Below are positions 17,620 through 27,668 of a stretch of 64,000 nt of DNA, piece after piece (positions within the stretch are counted from its first letter, which is position 1; each line of letters opens with the position of its first letter). The notes under the pieces were generated by a model. That model was not told the origin of the DNA, ran no database searches, and saw only the letters and a list, made by a program, of their open reading frames with translations. Source of the DNA: [Pseudomonas] carboxydohydrogena (lineage in GTDB: Bacteria > Pseudomonadota > Alphaproteobacteria > Rhizobiales > Xanthobacteraceae); assembly GCF_029030725.1 (NCBI RefSeq), contig NZ_CP113162.1:2292501-2356500 (forward strand), given 5' to 3'. The position numbers were made by a program, and so were the translations under genes.

Positions 17620-18351
17620 TTATCCAGCGCGGTCTCGCGCGGCCTGATCTTCCGGTGACAATGCGTAGACGCCGGCCCAACTGCGAAGAAGAATCAGATG
17701 ATCGCGCACCGCCGTGACGCCGGGCGTGGTTTCGGCGGCGACAATGACCGCCTGACGTGCCCGATCGTCGGTGATGATGCCATGCAGATGTGCGACACCG
17801 TCGCGCACCGCGACCTGCAAACCATCCGGCCGCCAATCCGCTTCCATCAACTTGACAATCAGCCGTGCCCGGACGTCTTCGTCGCTCGCCGCAGGGCCGG
17901 TGACATCACGCGCCACCGTCGAGATGGCCCGCAGCAGGTTGGCTCGCGCGACGATGCCGACCAGCTTCCCGTCCCGCATCACCGGAAGACGTTTGACGCG
18001 GTGGGCTTCCATTGTCGTCACGAGGTCCTGTAACGGAGTGCTTTCGCTCACCGTCCAGGGATCGCGCGTCATCACGTCCCTCACCTTGCGCCCATGCGCC
18101 TGAACGTAATCCGCCGCTGCGCGGCCGCTGCCGAGAAGGAATTGCAGCCAGCTCGGACGCTTGCCATGCCCGGTGCCAATCTCGGCGCGGCGCAGGAAAT
18201 CGCCTTCGGTGACGATGCCTATCAGCTTGCCATTTTCAATGACAGGCAGGCCGCTGATGTGATGATCAAGCATGGTCTCGGCGGCGGCAGCCACTGTCGT
18301 TTCAGGCGAAACGGTGATGACGTTCTGTGTCATGATCTGGCCAGTCAGCAT
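17620..18351 (-). CDS. CBS-domain pair plus BON-domain protein
   Basis: 243 residues. Two CBS repeats cover about residues 1-60 (IMTQNVITVSPETTVAAAAE; GLPVIENGKLIGIVTEGDFL) and 90-150 (VMTRDPWTVSESTPLQDLV; RLPVMRDGKLVGIVARANLL); a BON-like domain follows (RLIVKLMEADWRPDGLQVAV, then VTAVRDHL). CBS pairs bind adenine nucleotides; BON domains are thought to contact membranes or other proteins. Such stand-alone proteins are common in this family of bacteria, and their role is unknown. No partner is evident from the neighbours. Confidence 0.82.
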   Translation of the reverse strand: MLTGQIMTQNVITVSPETTVAAAAETMLDHHISGLPVIENGKLIGIVTEGDFLRRAEIGTGHGKRPSWLQFLLGSGRAAADYVQAHGRKVRDVMTRDPWTVSESTPLQDLVTTMEAHRVKRLPVMRDGKLVGIVARANLLRAISTVARDVTGPAASDEDVRARLIVKLMEADWRPDGLQVAVRDGVAHLHGIITDDRARQAVIVAAETTPGVTAVRDHLILLRSWAGVYALSPEDQAARDRAG

Positions 18352-18480
18352 GGGATGCTCCTTATGGTCGATCCCGTATGCCTACCAGACACTGCGCGCC
18401 GCTCTTTGAGCCGCCTCAAATGTGCGCCTTGTGTCGCACCCGGAGCGCTTCAAGAAAATATATCGTATTAAAACAATAAC

Positions 18481-19146
18481 CTAATCCTTCTCCGCCGGCG
18501 CACGTCCGTAATACTGCACGCCCAGCTCGATCGGTTCCCGCCCGCAGGCCCGGCGGTGGGCATTGGTATCGCGCAGCGAATAGACGCAGCCGCAATATTC
18601 CTGCTGGTAGAATTCCTCGCGCTTGCTGATCTCGATCATGCGCGCCGAGCCGCCGCCCTTGCGCCAGTTGTAATCCCAATACTCGATGCCGTCGTACTTG
18701 GCGGCCGCGCGCTTTCCGCAATCGTTGATCTGCGCCATGTTCTTCCAGCGCGAGATGCCGAGCGAACTGGTGATGACCGGAAAACCGTGTTCGTGGGCAT
18801 ACAGCGCGGTGCGCTCGAACCGCATGTCGAAGCACATGGTGCAACGCGCACCACGCTCCGGCTCCCACTCCATACCCTTGGCGCGCGCAAACCAGTTATC
18901 CTTGTCATAATCGGCATCGATGAAACCGACGCCATGCTTCTCGGCGAAGCGTACGTTCTCATCCTTGCGCAACAGATATTCACGCTCGGGATGAATGTTC
19001 GGGTTGTAGAAAAAGATCGTGTAATCGACGCCGGAGGCGAGCATCGCCTCCATGATCTCGCCCGAGCACGGCGCGCAGCACGAATGCAGGAGAACCTTCT
19101 TCTGCCCACCCGGCGGATTGAGAATCGGTCGAACGAAATCGGTCAT
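18481..19146 (-). CDS. queH: Epoxyqueuosine reductase QueH
   Basis: 221 residues. The Cys-rich motifs of the family are all present: HSCCAPCSG near residue 21, [10 protein letters not shown] near 100, and [11 protein letters not shown] near 184. QueH reduces epoxyqueuosine in the anticodon of certain tRNAs to queuosine and carries a [4Fe-4S] cluster plus a second metal. It does not need B12, unlike QueG, which fits the B12-independent theme of metE and nrdAB on either side. A 59-residue gene ends 40 bases upstream on the same strand and is probably cotranscribed. Confidence 0.92.
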   Translation of the reverse strand: MTDFVRPILNPPGGQKKVLLHSCCAPCSGEIMEAMLASGVDYTIFFYNPNIHPEREYLLRKDENVRFAEKHGVGFIDADYDKDNWFARAKGMEWEPERGARCTMCFDMRFERTALYAHEHGFPVITSSLGISRWKNMAQINDCGKRAAAKYDGIEYWDYNWRKGGGSARMIEISKREEFYQQEYCGCVYSLRDTNAHRRACGREPIELGVQYYGRAPAEKD

Positions 19147-19185
19147 TGCGTGGCTCGCCTGTCGAAGGCTCTGTCTGTGAAGCCT

Positions 19186-19365
19186 CTATCTAATGAGAGC
19201 CTCCGTATCCGTAAAGCGCGCCCGATTCGGACGATCCGGATGGAACCAGGCACCCTCACCGAATGTCCTTGGCCACAGCCCCAGAATCGCAGCACTCTCA
19301 TCGGCGCTGAAAGGCTTGAGGTTTTCACCCGGCCGCAGTCTGGCTCCGGGGATAGCGGGGACCAT
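19186..19365 (-). CDS. Small conserved-looking protein upstream of queH, unknown
   Basis: 59 residues, ATG at 19365 with AAAGGA six bases upstream, stop at 19186-19188. The sequence begins MVPAIPGARLRPGENLKPFS and ends RARFTDTEALIR, rich in Pro, Arg and aromatic residues, with no signal peptide or membrane segment. The good ribosome site, lack of shift errors and operon-like spacing to queH support a real gene. I do not recognise a family. Confidence 0.55.
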   Translation of the reverse strand: MVPAIPGARLRPGENLKPFSADESAAILGLWPRTFGEGAWFHPDRPNRARFTDTEALIR

Positions 19366-19410
19366 TTTAATCCTTTCTTGACTCTTTCAGCTAAAGATCA
19401 CCACATATAG

Positions 19411-19600
19411 GTGTCACGGTTCCACTAGGTCTCAAAATCTAGTGGCTAAGAGGGAAGCCGGTGAACCGCGTTCCGATGCGGAAATCCGGCGCTGCCCCCG
19501 CAACTGTCAGCAGCGAGCTGCTTCGCCATTACGTCACTGGCCTTGGCCGGGAAGACAAAGAAGCCGCACCGACCTGCAAGCCAGGAGACCTGCCGCGACA
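19411..19600 (+). ncRNA. Cobalamin (B12) riboswitch upstream of nrdA
   Basis: It has the full set of conserved pieces on the plus strand: GGTGTCACGGTTCC at the 5' side, GGGAAGCCGGTG near 19452, CTGCCCCCGCAACTGT at 19492-19507, GGGAAGAC before the last helix, and the B12 box GCAAGCCAGGAGACCTGCC at 19576-19594. The nrdA start follows about 120 bases later. B12 riboswitches on B12-independent ribonucleotide reductases are known in bacteria that also carry the B12-dependent class II enzyme NrdJ. Confidence 0.94.
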
Positions 19601-19715
19601 CCGAAACAAACGTCCACGGACGGGGTGTCCGAAGGCCGCCAGCAATCGGCATCTCGCCGAGCGCTCAAGCGCCTCGACTCCCCGCCTTCTGAAATCCGCA
19701 TCACGGGGCCTGTCG

Positions 19716-22616
19716 ATGTCGCTGAACCTGCAAACCGCCAAAACTGAAAAAGCACCGCTCATCCAGCTGAGTCTCGATTCACTGGCGCCCTCGCCGAGCG
19801 AACCGGCGATGCAGATCATCCGGCGCAACGGCACCGTCTCGCGCTTCGACCCGTCGAAGATTTCCATCGCGATGACCAAGGCGTTCCTCGCGGTCGAGGG
19901 GCACACGGCGGCCGCATCGCGACGCGTGCATGAGGCGGTCGAGCAACTCACCCGCGAGGTCGTCGCCACTCTCACCCGCCGTCTCGGCGAAGGCCGCACC
20001 TTCCACATCGAGGATGTGCAGGATCAGGTCGAACTCGCATTGATGCGCAGCGAGCACCACAAGGTGGCGCGCGCCTACGTGCTCTACCGCGAGGAACGCG
20101 CCCGCGAACGCGCGGCCGAGAAGACCGCCGCGCCCGCTTCGAGCGAACCTGCTCTGCATATGACGCTGGCGAACGGCACCCGCGTGCCACTCGACCTCAA
20201 GCGGTTCGAACTCATCATCCGCGAAGCCTGCGAAGGTCTGGACGCCGTCGATCCCGCGCCGGTGCTGACGGAAGCCCGCCGCAACCTTTATGACGGCATC
20301 AGCCAGGACGAACTCGCGCTCGCCTCGATCATGGCCGCGCGCACGCTGGTCGAACAGGAGCCGAACTACGCCTATGTCAGCGCGCGGCTGCTGCTCGACA
20401 AGCTGCGCAGCGAGGTTCTGAGCTTCGTGCACGGCACGCCCACCAGCGCCGCGCAATCCGACATGGCGACGCGCTATGCCGAATATTTCCCGGCCTACGT
20501 CAAGACCGGCATCGAATCCGAACTGCTCGATCCTGAATTGGGCCGCTTCGATCTCACCCGGCTTGCTCGCGCGCTGAAGCCGGAACGCGACATGCTGTTC
20601 CAGTTCCTCGGCTTGCAGACGCTCTATGACCGCTATTTCCTGCATGTTCACGGCGCGCGCATCGAACTGCCGCAAGCGTTCTTCATGCGCGTGGCGATGG
20701 GCCTCGCCGTGCGCGAGATCGACCGCGAGGCGCGCGCGATCGAATTCTACAATCTGCTGTCGTCATTCGACTTCATGGCCTCGACGCCGACACTGTTCAA
20801 TTCCGGCACGCTGCGCCCGCAGCTCTCCTCGTGCTTCCTCACCACCGTCGCCGACGACCTCGATGGCATCTTCAAGGCGGTGAAGGACAACGCGCTCTTG
20901 GCGAAATATTCCGGCGGGCTCGGCAACGACTGGACCCCGGTGCGCGGCTTGGGGGCACACATCAAGGGCACCAACGGCGAAAGCCAGGGCGTGGTACCGT
21001 TCCTGAAAGTCGCCAACGATACCGCCATCGCCGTCAATCAGGGCGGCAAGCGCAAGGGCGCGGTGTGCGCCTATCTCGAGACCTGGCACATCGACATCGA
21101 GGAATTCCTCGACCTGCGCAAGAACACCGGCGACGACCGCCGCCGCACCCACGACATGAACACCGCCAACTGGGTGCCCGACCTGTTCATGCAGCGCGTC
21201 GAGGCCGACGGCGAATGGACGCTGTTCTCGCCCGACGAAACGCCGGACCTGCACGATCTCTACGGCCCGGCCTTTAAAGCCGCCTATGAAGCCTATGAAG
21301 CGAAAGCCGCGCGCGGCGAGATGCGCGTGTTTAAGCAGGTGCGCGCCACCGATCTGTGGCGGCGGATGCTGACCATGCTGTTCGAGACCGGACATCCGTG
21401 GATCACGTTCAAGGACCCCTGCAACCTGCGCTCGCCGCAGCAGCATGCCGGCGTGGTGCATTCCTCGAACCTGTGCACCGAGATCACGCTCAATACCTCG
21501 GCGGACGAAGTCGCGGTGTGCAATCTCGGCTCGATCAACCTGCTGAACCACGCAACGCCCAAGGGGCTCGATCAGGACAAGTTGAAGCGCACGATCACGA
21601 CCGCTGTGCGGATGCTCGATAACGTCATCGACATCAATTTCTACACCATTCCGGAGGCGCGGCGTTCCAATCTGAAGCACCGCCCGGTCGGTCTCGGCCT
21701 GATGGGCTTTCAGGATGCGCTGCATGTGCAACGAATTCCGATTGTCTCGGAAGCCGCCGTCGCCTTTGCCGACGAGAGCATGGAGATCATCAGCTATCAT
21801 GCGATCTCGGCTTCGGTCGATCTCGCCTGCGAGCGTGGCCGCTATCCCTCTTTCGACGGCTCGCTGTGGTCGCAAGGCATTCTGCCGATCGACTCCATCG
21901 CCATTCTCTCAAAGGCGCGCGACGGCGCACCGCTCAACGACTCCACGACGCTGGACTGGGGAAGTCTGCGCGAGCGTGTCCGCAAGGACGGCATGCGCAA
22001 CTCCAATGTAATGGCGATCGCGCCGACCGCCACGATCTCCAACATCTGCGGCGTCACACAGTCGATCGAGCCCGCCTACCAGAACCTTTACGTCAAATCG
22101 AATATGTCTGGCGACTTCACCGTCGTGAACGAATTCCTGGTCCGCGACCTGAAGTCGCGCGGACTGTGGGATGAGGTGATGGTGTCCGACCTGAAATATT
22201 TCGATGGCAGCGTCGGCCAGATCGATCGCGTGCCGGACGATCTCAAGGCACTTTACGCGACCGTGTTCGAGATCGACACCACCTGGCTCGTCCAGGCCGC
22301 CGCGCGGCGGCAAAAATGGATCGACCAGGCGCAGTCGCTCAACCTCTACATTGCCAATCCGTCGGGCAAGAAGCTCGATCAACTCTATCGCCTTGCGTGG
22401 CAGCTTGGTCTCAAGACCACCTACTACCTGCGTTCGCGTAGCGCCACGCATGTCGAGAAATCGACGCTGAAGGGCACAGACGGCAAGCTCAACGCAGTCT
22501 CCGCATCGGGAATGCTGGCCCATGCGCCCATTGTCGTTCCGAACGGCACCGCGCCCGATCTCGATGGCGTCAAGGCCTGCTCGATCGACAATCCCGACTG
22601 CGAAGCCTGCCAATAA
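19716..22616 (+). CDS. nrdA: Ribonucleoside-diphosphate reductase, large (alpha) subunit
   Basis: 966 residues from the ATG at 19716 ([15 protein letters not shown]); the frame is open further upstream but that part is the riboswitch. Two ATP-cone-like regions lie at about residues 30-110 and 138-215. The catalytic core has SSCFLT and [10 protein letters not shown] (the redox Cys pair), [11 protein letters not shown] (Asn, thiyl-radical Cys and Glu), and ends in NPDCEACQ, the C-terminal Cys pair that takes electrons from thioredoxin or glutaredoxin. It reduces NDPs to dNDPs with NrdB. Double ATP cones and the partner's features fit the class Ic group. Confidence 0.94.
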   Translation: MSLNLQTAKTEKAPLIQLSLDSLAPSPSEPAMQIIRRNGTVSRFDPSKISIAMTKAFLAVEGHTAAASRRVHEAVEQLTREVVATLTRRLGEGRTFHIEDVQDQVELALMRSEHHKVARAYVLYREERARERAAEKTAAPASSEPALHMTLANGTRVPLDLKRFELIIREACEGLDAVDPAPVLTEARRNLYDGISQDELALASIMAARTLVEQEPNYAYVSARLLLDKLRSEVLSFVHGTPTSAAQSDMATRYAEYFPAYVKTGIESELLDPELGRFDLTRLARALKPERDMLFQFLGLQTLYDRYFLHVHGARIELPQAFFMRVAMGLAVREIDREARAIEFYNLLSSFDFMASTPTLFNSGTLRPQLSSCFLTTVADDLDGIFKAVKDNALLAKYSGGLGNDWTPVRGLGAHIKGTNGESQGVVPFLKVANDTAIAVNQGGKRKGAVCAYLETWHIDIEEFLDLRKNTGDDRRRTHDMNTANWVPDLFMQRVEADGEWTLFSPDETPDLHDLYGPAFKAAYEAYEAKAARGEMRVFKQVRATDLWRRMLTMLFETGHPWITFKDPCNLRSPQQHAGVVHSSNLCTEITLNTSADEVAVCNLGSINLLNHATPKGLDQDKLKRTITTAVRMLDNVIDINFYTIPEARRSNLKHRPVGLGLMGFQDALHVQRIPIVSEAAVAFADESMEIISYHAISASVDLACERGRYPSFDGSLWSQGILPIDSIAILSKARDGAPLNDSTTLDWGSLRERVRKDGMRNSNVMAIAPTATISNICGVTQSIEPAYQNLYVKSNMSGDFTVVNEFLVRDLKSRGLWDEVMVSDLKYFDGSVGQIDRVPDDLKALYATVFEIDTTWLVQAAARRQKWIDQAQSLNLYIANPSGKKLDQLYRLAWQLGLKTTYYLRSRSATHVEKSTLKGTDGKLNAVSASGMLAHAPIVVPNGTAPDLDGVKACSIDNPDCEACQ

Positions 22617-22636
22617 GAACAAGAAAGGAAACCACC

Positions 22637-23761
22637 ATGCTCGACTGGTCCGATTCAAACACATCCAAGCCATCACCCGCCGTCGTGTTCAACACCGAAC
22701 AACCAACGGAGCAGACCGGCCTCGGCGAGATCGACCGCGCCGGCGGCCGCGTCTCGGTTGACGAGAAGCGGATGATCAATTGCCGCGCCGACGTCAATCA
22801 ATTGCTGCCGCTCAAATACAAGTGGGCTTGGGAGAAGTATCTCTCAGGCTGCAACAATCACTGGATGCCGACCGAAGTCTCGATGCAGGCGGACATCGCG
22901 TTGTGGAAGTCGCGTGACGGACTGACCGACGACGAGCGCCGCGCCATCAAGCGCAATCTCGGATTCTTCGCGGCCTCCGAGAGCCTTGTCGCCAACAACA
23001 TCGTGCTGGCGATCTACCGCCATCTCACCAATCCCGAATGCCGGCAATATCTGTTGCGTCAGGCGTTCGAGGAAGCCGTGCACACCCACACCTTCCAGTA
23101 CATCGTGGAAAGCCTCGGCCTCGATGAGGGTGAGCTGTTCAACATGTACCGCGAGGTGCCATCGATCACCGACAAGGCGGCGTGGGCGCTCAAGCATACC
23201 CAGAACCTCGACAACCCCGATTTCAAAACGGGTACGGTGGAAGCCGATCAATCGTTCCTGCGCGATCTCGTCGCCTTCTATGTCGTGTTCGAGGGCATGT
23301 GGTTCTACACGGGCTTCGCGCAGATCCTCTCGCTCGGCCGCCGCAACAAGATGGTCGGCATCGCCGAGCAGTATCAGTACATCCTGCGCGACGAGTCGAT
23401 TCATCTGAATTTCGGCATCGACGTGATCAACCAGATCAAGCTGGAAAACCCGCACCTCTGGACCAAGGCGTTTCAGGAAGAAGTGCGCGGCATGATCCGC
23501 GAGGCCGCCGAACTCGAGGCCGCCTATGGACGCGATACGATGCCGCGCGGCTTCCTCGGGCTGAACGCGGCGCTGTGCGAACAGTACATGCACTTCATCG
23601 CCAACCGCCGTTGCGCGCAGATCGGCCTCACGCCCGTGTTCCCGGAAACGGAGAACCCGTTCCCGTGGATGTCGGAAGCGATGGACCTGAAGAAGGAGAA
23701 GAACTTCTTCGAGACCCGCGTGATCGAATATCAGAACGGCGGTGCGCTAAGCTGGGAGTGA
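22637..23761 (+). CDS. nrdB: Ribonucleoside-diphosphate reductase, small (beta) subunit, probable class Ic (Mn/Fe)
   Basis: 374 residues, 20 bases after nrdA. Predicted metal ligands are Glu115 (ASESLVANN), Glu146 and His149 (EEAVHTHTF), Glu219 (VVFEGMWFY), Glu253 and His256 (RDESIHLNF). The position of the tyrosyl radical in class Ia enzymes (E. coli Tyr122, in ETIHSRSY) is Phe153 here, and the first ligand is Glu rather than Asp. Both changes are hallmarks of the Chlamydia-type class Ic R2, which stores its oxidising equivalent in a Mn(IV)/Fe(III) pair. The cofactor itself cannot be read from sequence. Confidence 0.93.
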   Translation: MLDWSDSNTSKPSPAVVFNTEQPTEQTGLGEIDRAGGRVSVDEKRMINCRADVNQLLPLKYKWAWEKYLSGCNNHWMPTEVSMQADIALWKSRDGLTDDERRAIKRNLGFFAASESLVANNIVLAIYRHLTNPECRQYLLRQAFEEAVHTHTFQYIVESLGLDEGELFNMYREVPSITDKAAWALKHTQNLDNPDFKTGTVEADQSFLRDLVAFYVVFEGMWFYTGFAQILSLGRRNKMVGIAEQYQYILRDESIHLNFGIDVINQIKLENPHLWTKAFQEEVRGMIREAAELEAAYGRDTMPRGFLGLNAALCEQYMHFIANRRCAQIGLTPVFPETENPFPWMSEAMDLKKEKNFFETRVIEYQNGGALSWE

Positions 23762-23799
23762 AGTCCCGCGCCGATGTGAGTTTTGATCCCGGAAAAGAA

Positions 23800-23826
23800 A
23801 AAGCTGCCGTCATGGCAGCTTTTTTT
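23800..23826 (+). terminator. Rho-independent terminator of nrdAB
   Basis: Stem AAGCTGCC / GGCAGCTT with loop GTCAT, followed by seven T, 40 bases after the nrdB stop. Confidence 0.92.
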
Positions 23827-23833
23827 ATGATGC

Positions 23834-23861
23834 TGGCTGGGGCGGGAGGACTGATCGAACC
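23834..23861 (-). repeat. Copy of tRNA-Gln 3' end; putative attachment site of the 14-kb island
   Basis: Bases 23834-23849 are identical to 38086-38101, the acceptor end of the tRNA-Gln gene including its encoded CCA, and after a 3-base insertion GATCGAACC also matches the T-loop side (25 of 28 bases in all). No tRNA body adjoins it. The copy is in direct orientation with the tRNA gene, as expected of attL/attR left by a tRNA-targeting integrase. The 230 bases between it and the next gene hold no other gene. Confidence 0.7.
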
Positions 23862-24015
23862 GTTCTCCGGTGTGAGAGCTTGCGAAAAATTTAAAGCTCA
23901 TGGCTTTGCGGCATTATCGTGCAGATTCGCGCAGGCCATCTCCGGTCCCTGCCGGAAGATAAAATATGACCCCAACCAAGAGGGCCGCCGCCAAAACTAA
24001 TCCCGCGGGGTCACT

Positions 24016-24028
24016 GGCAAAATTTGCC
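24016..24028. promoter_or_regulatory. Palindrome upstream of the flavin monooxygenase gene
   Basis: GGCAAAATTTGCC is a perfect 13-base palindrome, followed directly by the partial repeat GCAAAATTTCC. It lies 67 bases before the start of the LLM-class gene and could be an operator. A TGACCCC/GGGGTCA pair brackets the 34 bases just upstream. Confidence 0.35.
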
Positions 24029-24095
24029 GCAAAATTTCCATCTGTACCTCTTCACCGTATATGAATAGATACACTGAAGCTTTAGGAAGTTCCCG

Positions 24096-25178
24096 ATGAC
24101 CGATGGCCTGGATGCACCGTCCATAACCTCCCACAGCACTCAGAGGCTGATAGCTACGCCCCGAAGTTCCCGCAGCTTCAAGATCGGCCTGTCAGGCTGT
24201 GGCGGTGGGCTGGAATCTATTTCCTCTTCCCAAATTCTCGACCTTGCCCAGAAGGTCGAGGCACTGGGGTTCACCGGGATATGGCTAAACGAGGAGCATT
24301 TCCAGGGGAGCATCGTCGAAGTCGAGGGACGACGATGTCATTCCCCACTGATTCTGGCCTCAGCTATCCTCGCGCGGACAAAACGTCTTCGGGTCGGTTT
24401 TTCGGTACTTCTGGCAGCGCTGCATAATCCCGTTCGCCTCGCCGAGGAAATCGCTACACTCGATGTCCTGTCGGATGGCCGAGTTGATCTTGGCATCTCC
24501 CGCGGCAACAACCCTCGTTATCTCAACGCCTACGGTGTCAGTCCCGAAGGCACTTCCGATTATTTCAAGGAAATGCTGACATTCCTGCCTCGCGCCTGGG
24601 CGGCCGGTAATCTTCCATTCGGCAACGAAAGCTACTCCATCGAACCCAAGCCGGTCCAGAAACCGCACCCGCCGATTTATATCGGCACCAACACCAACGA
24701 GACCGCTGCCTGGTCAACGCAAGCTGGCCACAGGATCATCTGTCACGGCATCATCAGCATGCCGAACCAGCGCCGTCTGATGCAGGCTTACGTCGATGCG
24801 GGTGGCGATCCCGCTCACGTACCCTTTGGCCGCTTTGTCTATGTCAGTGAAACCGATGCCTCGGCACGCAAGGAATTGTGGCCGACTATCGAGAAGCTGA
24901 CGACGCGGCTGAAGGGCTTCGGTCTATTCAAGCGCGAAGGCGTGATCGACGAAGCGCGCCTCGAACCCGAAAATTTCTACCGCGACATGGTCATCGTGGG
25001 CTCGCCGGAAACCTGCGCGGAGAAATTCATGGCGCTGCACAACGAACTTGGCGTGACCTATCTTAACGCGCTGTCGGCCTTCTTCGGCTTTCTTCCACTG
25101 CCCCTGCTCGAGCGCTCGCTCGATCTGATGGGGAATGTACTGCGGCCGCGCCTCGAAAAAGCACTGGCAACAGCCTAA
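24096..25178 (+). CDS. LLM-class flavin-dependent oxidoreductase (bacterial luciferase fold)
   Basis: 360 residues, AGGAAG ribosome site before the ATG. The TIM-barrel luciferase-like fold is seen in FTGIWLNEEHFQGSIVEVEG, the strand TKRLRVGFSVLLAALHNPVR, LAEEIATLDVLSDGRVDLGI and GSPETCAEKFMAL. These enzymes use FMNH2 or F420 to oxidise varied small molecules, including sulfonates, amines and ketones. The substrate is not evident. It is first in the putative island and convergent with the TonB receptor gene; being next to a metal-type uptake system, a role in processing or making the imported ligand is possible but unproven. Confidence 0.82.
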   Translation: MTDGLDAPSITSHSTQRLIATPRSSRSFKIGLSGCGGGLESISSSQILDLAQKVEALGFTGIWLNEEHFQGSIVEVEGRRCHSPLILASAILARTKRLRVGFSVLLAALHNPVRLAEEIATLDVLSDGRVDLGISRGNNPRYLNAYGVSPEGTSDYFKEMLTFLPRAWAAGNLPFGNESYSIEPKPVQKPHPPIYIGTNTNETAAWSTQAGHRIICHGIISMPNQRRLMQAYVDAGGDPAHVPFGRFVYVSETDASARKELWPTIEKLTTRLKGFGLFKREGVIDEARLEPENFYRDMVIVGSPETCAEKFMALHNELGVTYLNALSAFFGFLPLPLLERSLDLMGNVLRPRLEKALATA

Positions 25179-25191
25179 ATCTGAAGAAGCT

Positions 25192-25225
25192 GAACCGGCG
25201 CACCGCAAGGAACGCCGGTTCTTTT
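25192..25225. terminator. Bidirectional terminator between LLM and TonB receptor genes
   Basis: Stem GAACCGGCG / CGCCGGTTC with a 12-base loop followed by CTTTTAA on the plus strand; the stem itself serves both convergent genes. Confidence 0.8.
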
Positions 25226-25227
25226 AA

Positions 25228-27609
25228 TCAGAACTTCATCGTCAGAGAGCCCACTACCGTGCGCGGGGCGCCGGCATAATAGTTGGCGCCGGCGCTGAGG
25301 TCCGTATCGTTCGGCGTGATCTGCGAAATATAGCGGCGATTGAAGACATTGAGCACCGAGATGCTCGCCTTGAACGAATCGATGCCGACGTGCCGGCCAA
25401 TATCGTAGGACGCGGTGAAGTCCGCCACCGTATATCCCGGCACTCGCTCGGTATCCGCCGCATTGCCAAAGCGTGGACCAATATAGCGGACAACAGGCGT
25501 AACCGAGAGGCCAGCCCATTGATACATGGCGCCGCCCTTGACCATGACCTGCGGGGTGTTGGGAAGTTGTTTTCCCTTGGTCGCAAGCATCGCACCATTA
25601 CTCAAGGTAGGCGTGTCCTGATCGAATGTCTCGGAGGCCCAGGTGCCGGTGCCGAACACCGCGAGACGCTCGGTCAAGGCGTAGGAAACCTCGAGCTCAG
25701 CGCCATATTCGGTGCTGGAACCGGTGCCTTGATAGTAAGCGATGTTGGACCCGATCGATGGATCGATAATCTTGACCTGTCTGTTCTGGTGCTTGGCATA
25801 AAATACGGTCGGCACGATGGTCAGGCCGTTGTTGTTGTAACGTAGCGAAGCGTCAACCTGATCGGCGATTTCAGGCCGCACCCTGTCCACCAGCATCTGT
25901 AGCGTGTAACCCTTGCTGGTAAATGCCGATTGGTTGTTGATGAAGTTGTTCGCCTGCGGGCCCCAGTCCGGGCGACCAAACCGGCGGCCATAAGACAGGT
26001 TGGCGCTGAGCGCCGCGTTGATGTCGTGTCGGACTGCGATATTCGGCAGCCACTCGTTATAATCACGAGCCTGAACCGTTGCGTTTGGATTAAGTGCCGG
26101 ATTGGTCGCCAGCGCCTGATCATAAGTGCCGTCGGGAATGCCTGCCGTGTTGTAATATTGCATCCGCGGCGCTCCGAGATTCATATAGCGCACGCCGGCA
26201 GTCAGGAAGGTCGCGCCGAATTTCTGGGAGATCTGAACATACGGGCTGTTGACCATGAAATCGTCGATGCGCGCAAGGCTCGACCATTTCGAGAATGTAA
26301 GACCACCACTGCTATTGACGGTAAAAAGACGCTGATCGGTGGGTGGCGGCGGCGGCTGCATCGCCTGCCACCAGTAACCGGCGACCACATCGGTACCGGT
26401 CGCGAACTTACCCTGATATTCGGCAACGTTGCCGACGTTCTGGTTCTGCTGACGCCATATCTGGACCGATGTACCAGATGCCGAATAGTTGACGCCATTA
26501 TTGTTCCAGAAATATGGCTTGATCACCAGATGCTGGCCCGGCGCAAAATTGTAATCGACCTTGCCGAAGACTGCGACATCCTCAGCCATGACGCGGTTGT
26601 ATTTATAGTAGTTTACGTCGGTCGCCGCATTGCCGGTCAGAGCAGTGTTATAGTCTATCATGTAATTGCGGCGGATATCCTGCGCCTGGGCATAGGTTAG
26701 CGCGCGATAGGTGTTGCCGTCATACTTGTTGTAAACGGCATTGAGATCGACGGTGATCTGTTCGCCAACCGCTTGATTGACACCCAGGGTGACATTCTGA
26801 CGCTGGATGCCGCCTGCGCCCTTCCACTTGTCGGTATCGATGTTCGATCCGGAGATGAACGCTTTCGTTCCTGTCTCCTGCAACAGACCGGTATCGACGC
26901 GCACGAAAGTCTTGTAGAAGCTATCCGATCCAAATGCTTGGCGCCCTAGCACGCCGGCCTTGTCCTGCGGACCAAGTATCAGTTGGTTGACCACGCCCGA
27001 TGCGTTGGACAGACCAAGCCCCTGATCGGATGGTACTGCGCCGCGATAGACATCAATCCTTCTGATATTTTCCAGATCGTAGAGATCAGTACCACCGACG
27101 ATACCCATGATCGGCAATCCCTCGATGTTCTTCGAGAGATGGAAGTCGCCCTTGCCGCGAATGCTGATATTGCGCGTCGGGCTAAGGCCATACGGATCTG
27201 GGCTTTCGACCAGCACCGAAGGCATCATGGTTAGAGCCTGATAGAAGCTGGTTTGTCCCGGGCCGCCGAGGATGGCAATGCCCTGCCCTGTTACGCTGCC
27301 GACACCGGCGGGTTGCGGTGAGGTAGAGAGAATCTGATTTTGCGGCGCCAAGACGCCAACAATGGGCTGCGGCTGTTGTGGCGGAGCCGGCGGCTGATTT
27401 TGCCGCGCAACCTGACGTTTGCGACGCGCGGTACGCCGCGCGTTTTGCGTTGCACGTTGCTGCGCATTTTTCGGTTGCCCCTCGGCGGTGATGGTCACCT
27501 GCGGAAGTTTTTGCGCATCCTGCGCCTGTGCCAATGTCAGCGTGTAACATGACACGCCGCCAAGCAAGGCAGCCGCGAACAGAGTTCCCTTCACGATATT
27601 AGCCCCCAA
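25228..27609 (-). CDS. TonB-dependent outer-membrane receptor
   Basis: 793 residues. A signal peptide ends near LAQAQ; a TonB-box-like segment follows (LPQVTITAEG, about residues 35-44), then a basic and Pro/Gln-rich linker (residues about 50-85) and the plug domain (GGPGQTSFYQALTMMPSVLV; RNISIRGKGDFHLSKNIEG; DVYRGAVPSDQGLGLSNASG). The rest is the 22-strand barrel, ending in Phe (RTVVGSLTMKF). It imports a ligand too large or too scarce for porins. The divergent periplasmic binding protein gene and ABC genes beyond form a complete import path. Two inverted repeats, including a Mo-box-like one, lie in the divergent region, so a molybdenum or tungsten complex is the leading candidate ligand; iron siderophore or cobalamin are alternatives. 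Confidence 0.9.
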   Translation of the reverse strand: MGANIVKGTLFAAALLGGVSCYTLTLAQAQDAQKLPQVTITAEGQPKNAQQRATQNARRTARRKRQVARQNQPPAPPQQPQPIVGVLAPQNQILSTSPQPAGVGSVTGQGIAILGGPGQTSFYQALTMMPSVLVESPDPYGLSPTRNISIRGKGDFHLSKNIEGLPIMGIVGGTDLYDLENIRRIDVYRGAVPSDQGLGLSNASGVVNQLILGPQDKAGVLGRQAFGSDSFYKTFVRVDTGLLQETGTKAFISGSNIDTDKWKGAGGIQRQNVTLGVNQAVGEQITVDLNAVYNKYDGNTYRALTYAQAQDIRRNYMIDYNTALTGNAATDVNYYKYNRVMAEDVAVFGKVDYNFAPGQHLVIKPYFWNNNGVNYSASGTSVQIWRQQNQNVGNVAEYQGKFATGTDVVAGYWWQAMQPPPPPTDQRLFTVNSSGGLTFSKWSSLARIDDFMVNSPYVQISQKFGATFLTAGVRYMNLGAPRMQYYNTAGIPDGTYDQALATNPALNPNATVQARDYNEWLPNIAVRHDINAALSANLSYGRRFGRPDWGPQANNFINNQSAFTSKGYTLQMLVDRVRPEIADQVDASLRYNNNGLTIVPTVFYAKHQNRQVKIIDPSIGSNIAYYQGTGSSTEYGAELEVSYALTERLAVFGTGTWASETFDQDTPTLSNGAMLATKGKQLPNTPQVMVKGGAMYQWAGLSVTPVVRYIGPRFGNAADTERVPGYTVADFTASYDIGRHVGIDSFKASISVLNVFNRRYISQITPNDTDLSAGANYYAGAPRTVVGSLTMKF

Positions 27610-27668
27610 TTATCCCCGCGACGACGCGCGTGAGCGCACCGCCTCGTTCGCAATGTTTGTGAAAATCG

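Noticed and set aside
19461-19715. 85-codon N-terminal extension of nrdA
   Set aside because: The bases form the conserved cobalamin aptamer, so they are RNA structure and not coding.
23834-23861. A second functional tRNA gene
   Set aside because: Only the acceptor end and part of the T arm match; no anticodon arm or D arm is present next to it.
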